DNA from: a virus
DNA: 37,448 nucleotides
IMG/VR virus record: IMGVR_UViG_3300036800_000149
Span: 1-37,448 of that record
Reading direction: 5' to 3' (one strand)
Shown piece by piece: positions 22,074 to 28,861 of this stretch. The number at the start of each line of letters is the position of its first letter. Within the stretch, counting starts at the first letter, position 1. The translations under genes and the position numbers were made by a program. The notes below the pieces were generated by a model that ran no database searches, was not told where the DNA came from, and worked only from the letters and a program-made list of their open reading frames with translations.

Positions 22074-22243
22074 CGCATCGCCTCCCGGATTTTCGCCACG
22101 TCGGTCTTGGAGAAGGTCACCTTGCGACCGATCCGATTGCATTCCAGATCGGGTATCCGAGGCAAGTACCGACGCAGCGTGCGTTCCGACACGTCGAGTT
22201 CGGCCGCCACCTGCGCGCGGGTCAGGTCAGGCACCGGCCTCAT
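21869..22243 (-). CDS. HTH protein, probable excisionase or operon regulator
   Basis: 124 aa. Residues 7-60 form a MerR/excisionase-type winged helix: TRAQVAAELDVSERTLRRYLP, then LECNRIGRKVTFSKTDVAKIREAM. The remaining tail (from about residue 57) is Ser/Arg-rich and lies over the integrase start in another frame, so it is probably under little constraint. A short HTH protein directly before an integrase gene is typical of recombination directionality factors. ATG at 22243 with AAGG beside it; an in-frame GTG at 22234 is also possible. Confidence 0.65.
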   Translation of the reverse strand: MRPVPDLTRAQVAAELDVSERTLRRYLPRIPDLECNRIGRKVTFSKTDVAKIREAMRCRYITAGAGKSGTRGGASGSGRKRSSSPSSPQERVRALTQKQLGARAKRKSAVISLTERRGGNAASQ

Positions 22244-22529
22244 CCTTGATAGCGACGATCCGCAGCTGGTAGCCGAGTGCGTTCAGCACCGCTTCGAAGG
22301 TGACGAGCTGCGGAGATTTCCGCGAGCGCCAACTGTTCATCGCCTGCGAGTCGACCCCGCTGCGCGCTGCCAGCTCTTCCAGTGTGCAGCCTTCCTGATT
22401 GATGATCTCGAACATGCGCCGGACGAACGGGTGTGCACGCTCTGGCACGATGTGCTTCCCGCGCCACCTGCCGCCGCGCACGCGACCCATGCTGTCCGCG
22501 AGCGGGGGATGCCAGCCACGCGGCTTCAT
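22227..22529 (-). CDS. XRE-type helix-turn-helix protein
   Basis: 100 aa, GGAG before the ATG. After a basic N-terminus comes HPFVRRMFEIINQEGCTLEELAARSGVDSQAMNSWRSRKSPQLVTFEAVLNALGYQLRIV, a clear XRE HTH domain (residues 34-92) with recognition helix near SQAMNSWR. Such small phage proteins often bind operators or modify host regulators. It starts in an ATGA overlap with an 11-codon frame and overlaps the next HTH gene by 17 bases. Part of the leftward early operon. Confidence 0.7.
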   Translation of the reverse strand: MKPRGWHPPLADSMGRVRGGRWRGKHIVPERAHPFVRRMFEIINQEGCTLEELAARSGVDSQAMNSWRSRKSPQLVTFEAVLNALGYQLRIVAIKDEAGA

Positions 22530-22561
22530 CGGCTCAGCTCCGGATGGGTCAGGTCAGCCAT
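22526..22561 (-). CDS. 11-codon leader-type ORF
   Basis: Encodes MADLTHPELSR and ends in an ATGA overlap with the XRE gene, while its own ATG lies within the last codons of the preceding 54-aa gene. Its first residues echo the start of that gene (MAELTRPE). It may be a coupling leader or a duplication scar rather than a functional peptide. Confidence 0.3.
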   Translation of the reverse strand: MADLTHPELSR

Positions 22562-22718
22562 CGCTGCGTTCCAGTTCGACACCCCACTCGGCCGCCACGG
22601 CCTTCCGCAGCGCGTCGATCTCCTGCCAGTCCACCGGTGTCCCGCGCACGACGCACCGGAGGAGCCGCATCAGCCCACGTTCAGCGTCTGTCGGCTCGGG
22701 GCGGGTCAGTTCAGCCAT
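22554..22718 (-). CDS. Small early protein, 54 aa
   Basis: Begins MAELTRPEPTDAERGLMRLL and ends WQEIDALRKAVAAEWGVELE-RSDG; mostly helical and charged, with no membrane segment. The start overlaps the stop of the preceding gene by 8 bases. Function unknown; one of a run of tiny coupled early genes. Confidence 0.5.
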   Translation of the reverse strand: MAELTRPEPTDAERGLMRLLRCVVRGTPVDWQEIDALRKAVAAEWGVELERSDG

Positions 22719-22932
22719 TGCGCACCACCCGCAAGTGCCGCCGTTGATCCCTGCATGCGCGTGCCCGCGTCGCCGCGTCCTCGGCGATCGCCGCTTGTTC
22801 CATCGCGTCGTTGGCGATGTCGTCCAGCGCCCGCTCGATGCGCGCGACCTGGAGGGCGACGCGGGGCAGTTCGGCGAGCGCGGCCGGCGTCGGGGCAGCG
22901 GCGATCGCGCGGATGCGGTCGGCGAGGGTCAC
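22711..22932 (-). CDS. Small helical early protein, 73 aa
   Basis: GTG start overlapping the previous stop (GTGA). Product VTLADRIRAIAAAPTPAALA, then a long Ala/Arg/Asp-rich helix (RIERALDDIANDAMEQAAIAEDAATRARACRDQRRHLRVV). Probably a coiled coil. Function unknown. Confidence 0.5.
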   Translation of the reverse strand: MTLADRIRAIAAAPTPAALAELPRVALQVARIERALDDIANDAMEQAAIAEDAATRARACRDQRRHLRVVRNG

Positions 22933-23252
22933 GGCATGCGCTCCAGGTCGGCGTTGCGCACCCACGAATTCTGCGGCGAGCGGGATGCCGCGAGGGCCGC
23001 TTGCGCGCAGTAATCCGCGAGCAGCCGGCGCTCCTTCAGCACGGCGAGGGTATTGTACTCGGCCGCGCTGATCTCTTTGGTTGCGAAGGAGTCCGGGTGC
23101 CACGGTAAAGTCACGACGAAGCTGATGGAACCGACCAGCGACCAGCCGCGCGTCATCAGCTCGCTGCGGAAGTCCGCCGAGCGGAATACGTCGTGGCGCG
23201 ACTGCCGGAACACCGTCACCTGGCCATCGGTCGCCTTGAAGTAGCGGGTCAT
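22929..23252 (-). CDS. Early protein of unknown function, 107 aa
   Basis: Starts with ATG in an ATGA overlap with the preceding gene. MTRYFKATDGQVTVFRQSRHDVF opens the protein; the centre (SFVVTLPWHPDSFATKEISAAEYNTLAVLKERR) contains a beta strand and helix. The 'YFK-ATDG-VTVFR' opening recalls small phage proteins that carry a short SH3-like sheet. No family assigned. Confidence 0.5.
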   Translation of the reverse strand: MTRYFKATDGQVTVFRQSRHDVFRSADFRSELMTRGWSLVGSISFVVTLPWHPDSFATKEISAAEYNTLAVLKERRLLADYCAQAALAASRSPQNSWVRNADLERMP

Positions 23253-23524
23253 CGCACGCCTTCCGGGTATCCCCATCTTGCGCGCTGGCGCGCTTCAAAT
23301 TTGGCGCGGACGGCCGGGTCGCGGCCCCACACGTCGAACCCTGAGCCTGTGATGTCGACGCAAACGTCGGGTTCGAGCGACCACATCGCGACATCGACAA
23401 GCCAGTCCTCCAACTTCCCGATCCTGGCTTGGAGTTCGGAGTCCCCTTCCGTTGGATAAGGCGGCTCCGGCACGCGGCCGTCGTATCGGGCCGGGTCGCG
23501 CCCTGGCATTGAGTCTCTCGCCAT
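23249..23524 (-). CDS. Early protein of unknown function, 91 aa
   Basis: MARDSMPGRDPARYDGRVPE opens it, then an amphipathic helix (SELQARIGKLEDWLVDVAMWSL) and DITGSGFDVWGRDPAVRAKFEARQRARWGYPEGVR. It overlaps both neighbours by a few bases. Acidic/aromatic centre, basic tail. Possible small host-takeover protein; nothing specific is seen. Confidence 0.5.
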   Translation of the reverse strand: MARDSMPGRDPARYDGRVPEPPYPTEGDSELQARIGKLEDWLVDVAMWSLEPDVCVDITGSGFDVWGRDPAVRAKFEARQRARWGYPEGVR

Positions 23525-23781
23525 CACGCACCGCCTTCCGGGACCTGGCGCACGGCGACGATGGCGGGGTTGTTGTCGACCATCACCTGCACCGGGAACG
23601 GCCGGTTGGTCTGGTCGCTCCCCCATTTCACGAACGCCGATATGTCGCCGAGCTCGCCGGCGAGGATCAGCCCGACGAGGTTACGTGCCGCCGCTTCGGT
23701 CTTCGGCCCCTGGAAGCGCAGCGTGGTGCGTATGCGCAGCTCAGCGTCGATTTCCCAGGACGGGAGGGATTGGGTGTCCAT
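23524..23781 (-). CDS. Early protein of unknown function, 85 aa
   Basis: ATG at 23781, eight bases after GGAGG. MDTQSLPSWEIDAELRIRTTLRFQGPKTEAAARNLVGLILAGELGD is followed by a beta-strand region (PFPVQVMVDNNPAIVAVRQVPEGG). It shares TGATG and similar overlaps with its neighbours, which points to coupled translation. Family unknown. Confidence 0.5.
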   Translation of the reverse strand: MDTQSLPSWEIDAELRIRTTLRFQGPKTEAAARNLVGLILAGELGDISAFVKWGSDQTNRPFPVQVMVDNNPAIVAVRQVPEGGA

Positions 23782-24077
23782 CACCCGACCCTCCGGAATG
23801 TTCGCAGCTCAATCCGGATGAGCCGGTCACTGCGGTGCATGGCTTCGCGCTGGATTTTCCGCGCGAGACAGGCGAAAGGCTCGGCCCTCTCTCGCATTGA
23901 GTGCATCAGCGGCATGTGCCGCGTGACCCACGTGCCGTCCGAATGCTGTATGGGCAGATCAGCGCTGATGATCGTCTCGCTGCCATCGACATGAATGCCG
24001 ATCCAGATGGACACCTCGTCGAGGCGGTGGCCCGGCGTGGTCGGCGGAAGGTCCTGGAAATCGAAGTTCTCCACCAT
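23781..24077 (-). CDS. Early protein of unknown function, 98 aa
   Basis: MVENFDFQDLPPTTPGHRLDEV begins the protein; then SIWIGIHVDGSETIISADLPIQHSDGTWVTRHMPLMHSMRERAEPFACLARKIQREAMHRSD, a beta sheet followed by a basic helix. TGATG-type overlap with the previous gene. Function unknown. Confidence 0.5.
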   Translation of the reverse strand: MVENFDFQDLPPTTPGHRLDEVSIWIGIHVDGSETIISADLPIQHSDGTWVTRHMPLMHSMRERAEPFACLARKIQREAMHRSDRLIRIELRTFRRVG

Positions 24078-24268
24078 CACGCGGCCCCCTCGAGCTCGGT
24101 CAGCAGCCCGCGCGTTTCCGTCAGGAATCGCTCGATTGCATCGTGGGACACGGGTTCGTTCACCTCGTCCGCGTGCTGGAAGGGGTGCAGGGTGTCCGCA
24201 CCCCAGGTCGCGGCGACAGAGGCGATGCGGACAAGGTGAGCCGCAAACTGTGCGTGGGTGAGGCTCAT
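24077..24268 (-). CDS. Small early protein, 63 aa
   Basis: GGAGG ten bases before ATG. MSLTHAQFAAHLVRIASVAATWGADTL, then HPFQHADEVNEPVSHDAIERFLTETRGLLTELEGAA: two helices with a polar loop. Tightly packed between neighbours. Function unknown. Confidence 0.5.
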   Translation of the reverse strand: MSLTHAQFAAHLVRIASVAATWGADTLHPFQHADEVNEPVSHDAIERFLTETRGLLTELEGAA

Positions 24269-24270
24269 GG

Positions 24271-24879
24271 TTACGCGGCCTCCAGCTCGGCGGCGTGCTC
24301 GGCATCGCGTTCGGCGACGACGCGCCCGAGGCCGGCCAGCGCGGCGTCCAGCGTGACGGACGGCACGGGGCCGGGCACGGCGTGCGAGGCGGCGATCGCC
24401 GCCTCGGGCGTGCGCAGCCGGCGCGGTGCTTTCGGGCGCCTTGCGTTGGCCTGGGCGATCACGTCGCGCAGGGTGGCGAGGCAGCGGGTGGCGACAAGCA
24501 CCTCCAGCTCGAGTTCGTGCTCCCGCTCGCGCAGCAACTCCAGCGTGGCGTCGGGCGGGGTGATGATGGCAGTGTCGGACATGGTCGGCTCCTGTTGAGG
24601 GGTTGCGGGGGCGTTCTCGGCGGCGAGGCGGCGTGCCTCCGCCATCAGGTCCACCCTGTGTTTGGTTTCGAACGTGCGGCGTCCGGTGGTGTGCAGCGCC
24701 CGGTGATGGAGCGCGCAGAGGCCCACGGCGGCGGAATTTGGCGGCTTCATGCCCATCCCGCTGTTGGCGGCGGTGCGGACGTGGTGCGCCTCGATCGGCC
24801 CGAAGCAGGGCGTCGCGGCGCTTCCACGCACCACGCAACCCTGCGAACGGACGAAGGTAAGGTGGTCAGAAGTCCGCAT
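24271..24879 (-). CDS. HNH nuclease (DUF968-like) fused to a helical C-terminal region
   Basis: 202 aa. Residues 1-80 resemble DUF968 phage nucleases: SDHLTFVRSQGCVV, IEAHHVRTAANSGMGMKPPNSAAVGLCALHHRALHT, with the His-His and CxxHH metal-binding pattern. Residues 100-202 are a separate Ala/Glu/Leu-rich helical region whose internal Met (24582) has a good Shine-Dalgarno site (AGGAG), so a second product may be made from the same frame. DUF968 proteins are found beside phage recombination and Holliday-junction genes. It overlaps the exonuclease gene by 14 bases. Confidence 0.7.
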   Translation of the reverse strand: MRTSDHLTFVRSQGCVVRGSAATPCFGPIEAHHVRTAANSGMGMKPPNSAAVGLCALHHRALHTTGRRTFETKHRVDLMAEARRLAAENAPATPQQEPTMSDTAIITPPDATLELLREREHELELEVLVATRCLATLRDVIAQANARRPKAPRRLRTPEAAIAASHAVPGPVPSVTLDAALAGLGRVVAERDAEHAAELEAA

Positions 24880-25534
24880 CGGCCATCTCCAGCTCGGCCG
24901 TGAGCGCGCGCTCTTCGAAGAACCCGCTGGCCCGTGCCTTGACCAGCATCGCGTCCTTCATGTCGCAGAACTCGGCGAGCGCGGCCCGCATCTTCGCGAT
25001 ATAGGGTTCGTCACGAACGGTGCGGATGAGTGCCGGCGGCAGTTCCGGATGAAACGAGTAGAGGTCGATCCATTCGACTTCGCAGACCAGCAACTGCATT
25101 TGCACCTGCGGCCTGTAATTGTCGCCGGGGCCATCGAGCAGGTAACCCACATGCGTCGCGGGCATCGGGCACTTGATTTCCTGCGCGCCGGACTCTGCGG
25201 CCGCCAGCCGGTCCGGGCTGCACCCCATGCGGCCGTCGTTCGTGGTGATAAAACCGACCGGCAGCGTCTCGATGTCCGTCGAGAATTCGTATTGCTGCAC
25301 GGCCTTCGGTTCCAGCGCCTTGCCACGGGCAACCCATTCGAGGTTGCCGATCGGCGGCTCGGTGAGCCTGCCAAGCAACGTGTCAGCTACGAGCTGGTGG
25401 GCGTATTTACGAGCCGACTTCGACAAGTCGCCCTTTACCGCGGTGATGATCTGATCGGCGTTCGATGCGGTAGGGATACCCAGGCGCGCGGCAAGCCAGC
25501 CGGGAGTGCCCTGGACGCAATCGACGATCTTCAT
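24866..25534 (-). CDS. YqaJ-type viral recombinase / 5'-3' exonuclease
   Basis: 222 aa; the ATG at 25534 follows AAGGAG. The domain runs through the whole protein: CVQGTPGWLAARLGIPTASNADQIIT at the start, then EWVARGKALEPKAVQQYEF, then TTNDGRMGCSPDRLAAAESGAQEIKCPMPATHVGYLL, carrying the acidic residues and Glu-Ile-Lys of the PD-(D/E)XK nuclease site. It degrades one strand of double-stranded DNA ends, producing 3' single strands for the annealing protein encoded next to it. The start overlaps the ERF stop (ATGA). The pair forms a Red-like recombination module. Confidence 0.9.
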   Translation of the reverse strand: MKIVDCVQGTPGWLAARLGIPTASNADQIITAVKGDLSKSARKYAHQLVADTLLGRLTEPPIGNLEWVARGKALEPKAVQQYEFSTDIETLPVGFITTNDGRMGCSPDRLAAAESGAQEIKCPMPATHVGYLLDGPGDNYRPQVQMQLLVCEVEWIDLYSFHPELPPALIRTVRDEPYIAKMRAALAEFCDMKDAMLVKARASGFFEERALTAELEMADADF

Positions 25535-26343
25535 GCTGCGACTCCTTGGGTTTGAGTTTGGGCGCGCTTCGCCATCGCCTCGCGCTTGGTGCGCAGCGCG
25601 TTGCGCAGGCGGGGAAAGTCGGCGCCGGGGGCCTGCTCGATCGCGGTCAGGCCGGGGCACATCGCCGCGAGGAACTTCGACTCAAGCGTGAAGGTCTCGC
25701 GCATCAGTGCATTGAGTTCCTCGCACTGCGCGGGGGTTAAAAGAATCGCGCTGCCGCGCCAGTTGCCGTCGTTGTCCTCGCTGCGCAGGACGACGTTGAA
25801 GATCATGCGGGTGAGGTAGCGCTGGAGATACGAAACGGCCGAGCCAAGCCCGTGCAGCGGCGTCTTGTTGACGGTACCCTTGGGGCCGGCGACATCGAGC
25901 ACGGCTTCGAGGGAATACGCGGCCGAATGGCCACCGGCGTGCGCAACATCGCAGGCAATCTTGATGCCGGGCCGTTCGATGGGGACCTCGTTGAACGACA
26001 GCGAGAAGCCGTGGCGGGAATAGATCGGCCGGATCACCGCATCGATCGTTTCCAGCCGGGCGTATTTGCTTTTCGTCTCGCTGTTCTCCGCATCACGCAC
26101 CACGGGTTGCATCTCGCTCTGCACCAGGCTCATGGCCCGGTTGAACTGCAGCCTGGCGTCGTCGGCGACGATCTCGCGCTGCATGCGCAGCAGGGTTTCG
26201 AGCTTGGCAACGTCGGTTGCGGGATCGCGCACCGCCATCGCCACGAAGTTCAGCAGTGAGTCGGGGGCATAGACCGGGCCGGCGCTGACCGTCGCCACTT
26301 GTGTCGCGCGGGGGCGCCCGAAGTAGCGGGTGATGGCGTTCAC
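25531..26343 (-). CDS. ERF-family single-strand annealing protein
   Basis: 270 aa, GTG start overlapping the previous stop. The ERF signature is clear at about residues 60-200: DDARLQFNRAMSLVQSEMQPVVRDAENSETKSKYARLETIDAVIRPIYSRHGFSLSFNE, then GGHSAAYSLEAVLDVAGPKGTVNKTPLHGLGSAVSYLQRYLTRMIFNV. ERF proteins anneal complementary single strands during phage recombination, often circularisation or replication restart. The C-terminal tail is basic and Gln/Thr-rich. It works with the downstream YqaJ-type exonuclease. Confidence 0.92.
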   Translation of the reverse strand: MNAITRYFGRPRATQVATVSAGPVYAPDSLLNFVAMAVRDPATDVAKLETLLRMQREIVADDARLQFNRAMSLVQSEMQPVVRDAENSETKSKYARLETIDAVIRPIYSRHGFSLSFNEVPIERPGIKIACDVAHAGGHSAAYSLEAVLDVAGPKGTVNKTPLHGLGSAVSYLQRYLTRMIFNVVLRSEDNDGNWRGSAILLTPAQCEELNALMRETFTLESKFLAAMCPGLTAIEQAPGADFPRLRNALRTKREAMAKRAQTQTQGVAA

Positions 26344-26582
26344 GGCTGCGTCTCCTCGGTTGTCGTTGTGACCCGCGCGACTTCCCTGCCGACGATCCGC
26401 AGCGCCGCGCGCAGCTTGCGTTCGATCGCCGCGACGTGGTCCTCGGTGCCGTCCAGCTCGTATGCGGCGGTAGCGGTCGGCAGCACGGCGCCCAGGCTGC
26501 GGCGCAGCACGGCGGTGGCGGCGAGCGAGCGCTCCAGGTTGGCCACGGCGGCGAACACGGCGTTGTCGTGTGCGGCGCTCAT
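26340..26582 (-). CDS. Small helical early protein, 80 aa
   Basis: MSAAHDNAVFAAVANLERSL begins a nearly all-helical Ala/Leu/Arg-rich protein ending in a Thr-rich tail (RVTTTTEETQP). The stop overlaps the GTG of the ERF gene. Composition suggests a coiled-coil partner protein; function unknown. Confidence 0.5.
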   Translation of the reverse strand: MSAAHDNAVFAAVANLERSLAATAVLRRSLGAVLPTATAAYELDGTEDHVAAIERKLRAALRIVGREVARVTTTTEETQP

Positions 26583-26585
26583 GGC

Positions 26586-26996
26586 TCAGGCCGCCCGGTA
26601 GGTGGCGTAGGGGATGGGATCGCCGGCAGGGTCCGCGTCGCCGGCCTCGATGGCGTCGGCGCGCGCGTCGGCGGCCGCGGTCTCGGCGAACGCCAGCAGC
26701 GTCTCCGCCAGCCCGCGCAGCACGTCGCGCGCGGCGAGCACCAGCTCGGGGGCGACGGTGCCGGGCATGTCGCCCGCCGCGTCTTCCCAGATCTCGGCGG
26801 CCTGGTCGGCGTAGTCGGCGGCGTGCGCCAGCGTGTCGGTGGCGGGCGTCAGGTCGCCGAGAAAGTCGGTATCGGCGACGGCGCGCGCGACCAGTTCGGC
26901 GACGGAGGGTTGCGGGATGCAGGCGGCCCGGCGGCGCGCCGCGGCGGCCAGCGTGGCGAGCGGGTCGCTGCTGAGGATGGTCGGCGGGGTGAGCAT
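26586..26996 (-). CDS. First gene of the leftward early operon, Ala-rich helical protein
   Basis: 136 aa. The ATG at 26996 is preceded by AGAGGA and lies about 40 nt after the predicted transcription start, so it is preferred over the in-frame start at 27065, which lies within the promoter. MLTPPTILSSDPLATLAAAARRRAAC is followed by long acidic Ala-rich helices (TDTLAHAADYADQAAEIWEDAAGDM, LVLAARDVLRGLAETLLAFAETAAADARADAIEAGDA). No family recognised. Confidence 0.5.
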   Translation of the reverse strand: MLTPPTILSSDPLATLAAAARRRAACIPQPSVAELVARAVADTDFLGDLTPATDTLAHAADYADQAAEIWEDAAGDMPGTVAPELVLAARDVLRGLAETLLAFAETAAADARADAIEAGDADPAGDPIPYATYRAA

Positions 26997-27041
26997 CGGG
27001 CTTGGTCCTCTCGCATCGGGGCCGGGGGTTCGATGGAGGGG

Positions 27042-27070
27042 AGTATCCAACAATACGTTGGGCATGTCAA
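27042..27070 (-). promoter_or_regulatory. Leftward early promoter
   Basis: On the minus strand a perfect TTGACA (27065-27070), 17-bp spacer and GATACT (27042-27047). It points into the early operon starting at 26996. One operator covers the spacer and another abuts and overlaps the -35, so repressor binding would block polymerase. Confidence 0.75.
27047..27061. promoter_or_regulatory. Operator OL1 (CCAAC-N5-GTTGG)
   Basis: Perfect dyad CCAAC-AATAC-GTTGG lying between the -35 and -10 of the leftward promoter. The same 15-bp site occurs at the rightward promoter. Confidence 0.75.
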
Positions 27071-27084
27071 CAACAAAATGTTGG
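27070..27084. promoter_or_regulatory. Operator OL2
   Basis: ACAAC-AAAAT-GTTGG: one mismatch to the CCAAC-N5-GTTGG dyad, overlapping the edge of the leftward -35. Its centre is 23 bp from that of OL1. Confidence 0.6.
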
Positions 27085-27171
27085 ACAAACGGATTCCGTT
27101 GACCACTTATCTATCCGGCCCCGTGATACCCTGGCGCAGCCCCGCCGGAACGCCGGGCGGGGAGAACATCG

Positions 27172-27837
27172 ATGAGATGGCTGATGATTGCCGCTGCGCT
27201 GCTGCTGTCCGGATGCAGCCTTCCCACGCACCCGATAGCGTGTGCCCTGGGGACGTACCTCGACATGCCCGGCGTGGTTCCGAGCGACTGCCTGCCAGGA
27301 ACGTTAGGCTACAAGCTGTATATGGCGGGCAAGCCGAGCTGGCCGGATCATTTGCAAGCAAGCGAGTCGAGCCATCCGGCGGTGACAGATAGCGATTACA
27401 ACGCCAATGTAGCGAGGGACGCAGAAACCGCAGCGTCGCGCGCAAGCTTCGAAAAACAGCGAGCGATAGCCGATGCGCAGGCTGCAGAAGACAAAGCGAA
27501 ATTGAAGGCGGCAGAGCCGCCTGTTTTTGCCAACTATCGCAACTGCATATTCGGCAATGCCGCCCGTCTGGCCCTGATTTCCAACGAACCCGCGGAAACC
27601 GTGGCGCGGGCGTCCTACGCGGCCTGTCGGCCGCAGCGGGTGCTCCTGCTGGAACTTCACAAACGTTACGGCGATCCGGGCTTCGACGATGATAGGATGA
27701 ACAGAATTGAGGACAGGGTAGTCGGCGCCCTGATGCTGACCGTGATAAAGGCGCGAGCGACCAAGGACGGGCTGCCGCCGACTTCAGTTCCCGCTCCCGT
27801 GGGGGCGCCGGCTGTTCCGAAAGGCGACGCGATTTGA
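27172..27837 (+). CDS. Lipoprotein 1 (prophage accessory)
   Basis: 221 aa. The signal peptide MRWLMIAAALLLSGC has a lipobox (LSGC), so the mature protein should be lipid-anchored. The middle region is a charged, probably coiled helix (SRASFEKQRAIADAQAAEDKAKLKAAEPP) with several Cys in the flanking parts (CALGTYLDMPG, SDCLPGT, YRNCIFGN, YAACRPQ). The C-terminus is Pro-rich. GGGGAG precedes the ATG. It heads a plus-strand cluster between the leftward promoter and the repressor operon, a typical place for lysogenic conversion or superinfection-exclusion genes. No homologue recognised. Confidence 0.6.
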   Translation: MRWLMIAAALLLSGCSLPTHPIACALGTYLDMPGVVPSDCLPGTLGYKLYMAGKPSWPDHLQASESSHPAVTDSDYNANVARDAETAASRASFEKQRAIADAQAAEDKAKLKAAEPPVFANYRNCIFGNAARLALISNEPAETVARASYAACRPQRVLLLELHKRYGDPGFDDDRMNRIEDRVVGALMLTVIKARATKDGLPPTSVPAPVGAPAVPKGDAI

Positions 27838-27859
27838 CGGCCCGCGCTACCCTCCTGCC

Positions 27860-27919
27860 ATGAGCGACACCGCCGAGTTCACGCTGCTGTCCGGCCTGGT
27901 GCAGGAGAGCGCCCGATGA
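27860..27919 (+). CDS. 19-codon leader ORF before lipoprotein 2
   Basis: Encodes MSDTAEFTLLSGLVQESAR and overlaps the start of lipoprotein 2 (ATGA). A coupling leader or a remnant of a longer gene; weak evidence. Confidence 0.25.
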   Translation: MSDTAEFTLLSGLVQESAR

Positions 27920-28341
27920 GATGGCTGGGGATCGCCGTCGTGCTGCTGCTGTCGGCGTGCGAGAGCTATCCGTTCTCGCCGTACAACTTGGCGCGGGCGG
28001 GTTGCGTCTGGCACCACGGGAATGACCCGCGGTGCGAGTACCCCAACCACCTGGCTGATGGGAGCTGGCAAGCGCCGGCAATACCGGCGTCGGACTACAC
28101 GCCATTTCTGCACGATAACTGCCCCGGTCAGTTCCCGTGTGGTGGCGGTGCGATGCCGGTCTATGAACCAGACTATGGCGCGATGCGGGCGCCGCAACTC
28201 CCCGCATCGGACCTGGAGCCGGTGCATCTCCCCATCGATCCCAGCGGACAATTCGACGGCAGGCGGGCGAACGGCTGCCCTGGCATTTCGCTGGCCGGCA
28301 CCAATAACTGTCTCATCCCCGTTGGACCTGACGGGCGTTGA
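27916..28341 (+). CDS. Lipoprotein 2 (prophage accessory)
   Basis: 141 aa. MRWLGIAVVLLLSAC gives a lipobox (LSAC) and nearly repeats the signal peptide of lipoprotein 1, so the two were probably built on the same export signal. The mature part is Pro/Tyr-rich with six Cys (GCVWHHG, RCEYPNH, DNCPGQFPCGG, GCPG, CLIPVGPDGR) and no catalytic motif. A small Cys-rich surface lipoprotein made from a prophage could mask a receptor, but that is inference. The terminal IPVGPDGR recurs downstream at 28552-28578. Confidence 0.55.
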   Translation: MRWLGIAVVLLLSACESYPFSPYNLARAGCVWHHGNDPRCEYPNHLADGSWQAPAIPASDYTPFLHDNCPGQFPCGGGAMPVYEPDYGAMRAPQLPASDLEPVHLPIDPSGQFDGRRANGCPGISLAGTNNCLIPVGPDGR

Positions 28342-28541
28342 CCGACGACGAAGAACGCGACCTGAAAGGCAGGTTGATGATGGCAGAGATAGCCAACAAG
28401 GAAGCCGACACCTGGCTCAAGCGCGAACAAGCCCGCTGGGAACCGTGGAAGGCGCTGTCGGCCGCCTTCGGTGCCGGCGTCGCCGTGGCATCCGGGCTGA
28501 TCGCGCTCGCCGCCTACATCATCGCGCACGTCGCCCGGTAG
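28338..28541 (+). CDS. Small W-anchored single-helix membrane protein (paralogue 1)
   Basis: 67 aa; the TTG start overlaps the lipoprotein 2 stop (TTGA). MTDDEERDLKGRLMMAEIAN, then LKREQARWEPWKALSAAFGAGVAVASGLIALAAYIIAHVAR: charged helix, a RWEPWK collar and one membrane helix. The collar and helix recur in the genes at 28862 and 29800 (RWEPWK / KWETRK). Cytoplasmic N-terminus likely. Function unknown. Confidence 0.55.
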   Translation: MTDDEERDLKGRLMMAEIANKEADTWLKREQARWEPWKALSAAFGAGVAVASGLIALAAYIIAHVAR

Positions 28542-28542
28542 G

Positions 28543-28578
28543 GTGCGCGGCATCCCTGTCGGACCCGACGGACGCTGA
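28543..28578 (+). pseudogene. 11-codon echo of the lipoprotein 2 C-terminus
   Basis: A GTG-initiated frame encoding VRGIPVGPDGR and stop. The last nine codons match the end of lipoprotein 2 with five differences, all synonymous third-position changes, so the peptide (not the DNA) was conserved. Probably the surviving 3' end of a former lipoprotein gene copy. Confidence 0.5.
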
Positions 28579-28587
28579 TCTGCCGCC

Positions 28588-28860
28588 ATGAACGCCGTTC
28601 CCTTCGACACGCTGAAACTGGCCGATCGGCTGCAGGCCGGCGGCTTCACCGCGGAACAGGCTCACGCTGCCGCGTCGGCTCTGGCGGACGTTGTCAGCGG
28701 GGCCGAGCTCGCGACCAAGCAAGACCTTCTGGTAACCAGGGGGGAAGTGAAGCGTGACCTGGTCGAGCTCGAGCAGCGCCTAACCATCCGGCTCGGCGGT
28801 ATGCTGGTGATCGCCGTTGGCGTGATCCTCGCCGCCAGCCGGTATCTTCCGGCGCACTGA
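28588..28860 (+). CDS. DUF1640/CCDC90-like membrane coiled-coil protein
   Basis: 90 aa. MNAVPFDTLKLADRLQAGGFTAEQAHAAASALADVVSGAELATKQDLLVTRGEVKRDLVELEQRLTIRLGGMLVIAVGVILAASRYLPAH has the pattern of DUF1640 proteins: an EF-like N-terminal helix pair, the 'ELATKQDL' start of a coiled coil and a C-terminal membrane helix. Bacterial members are of unknown role and frequent in alphaproteobacterial mobile elements. It lies among other small membrane genes on the plus strand. Confidence 0.65.
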   Translation: MNAVPFDTLKLADRLQAGGFTAEQAHAAASALADVVSGAELATKQDLLVTRGEVKRDLVELEQRLTIRLGGMLVIAVGVILAASRYLPAH

Positions 28861-28861
28861 C

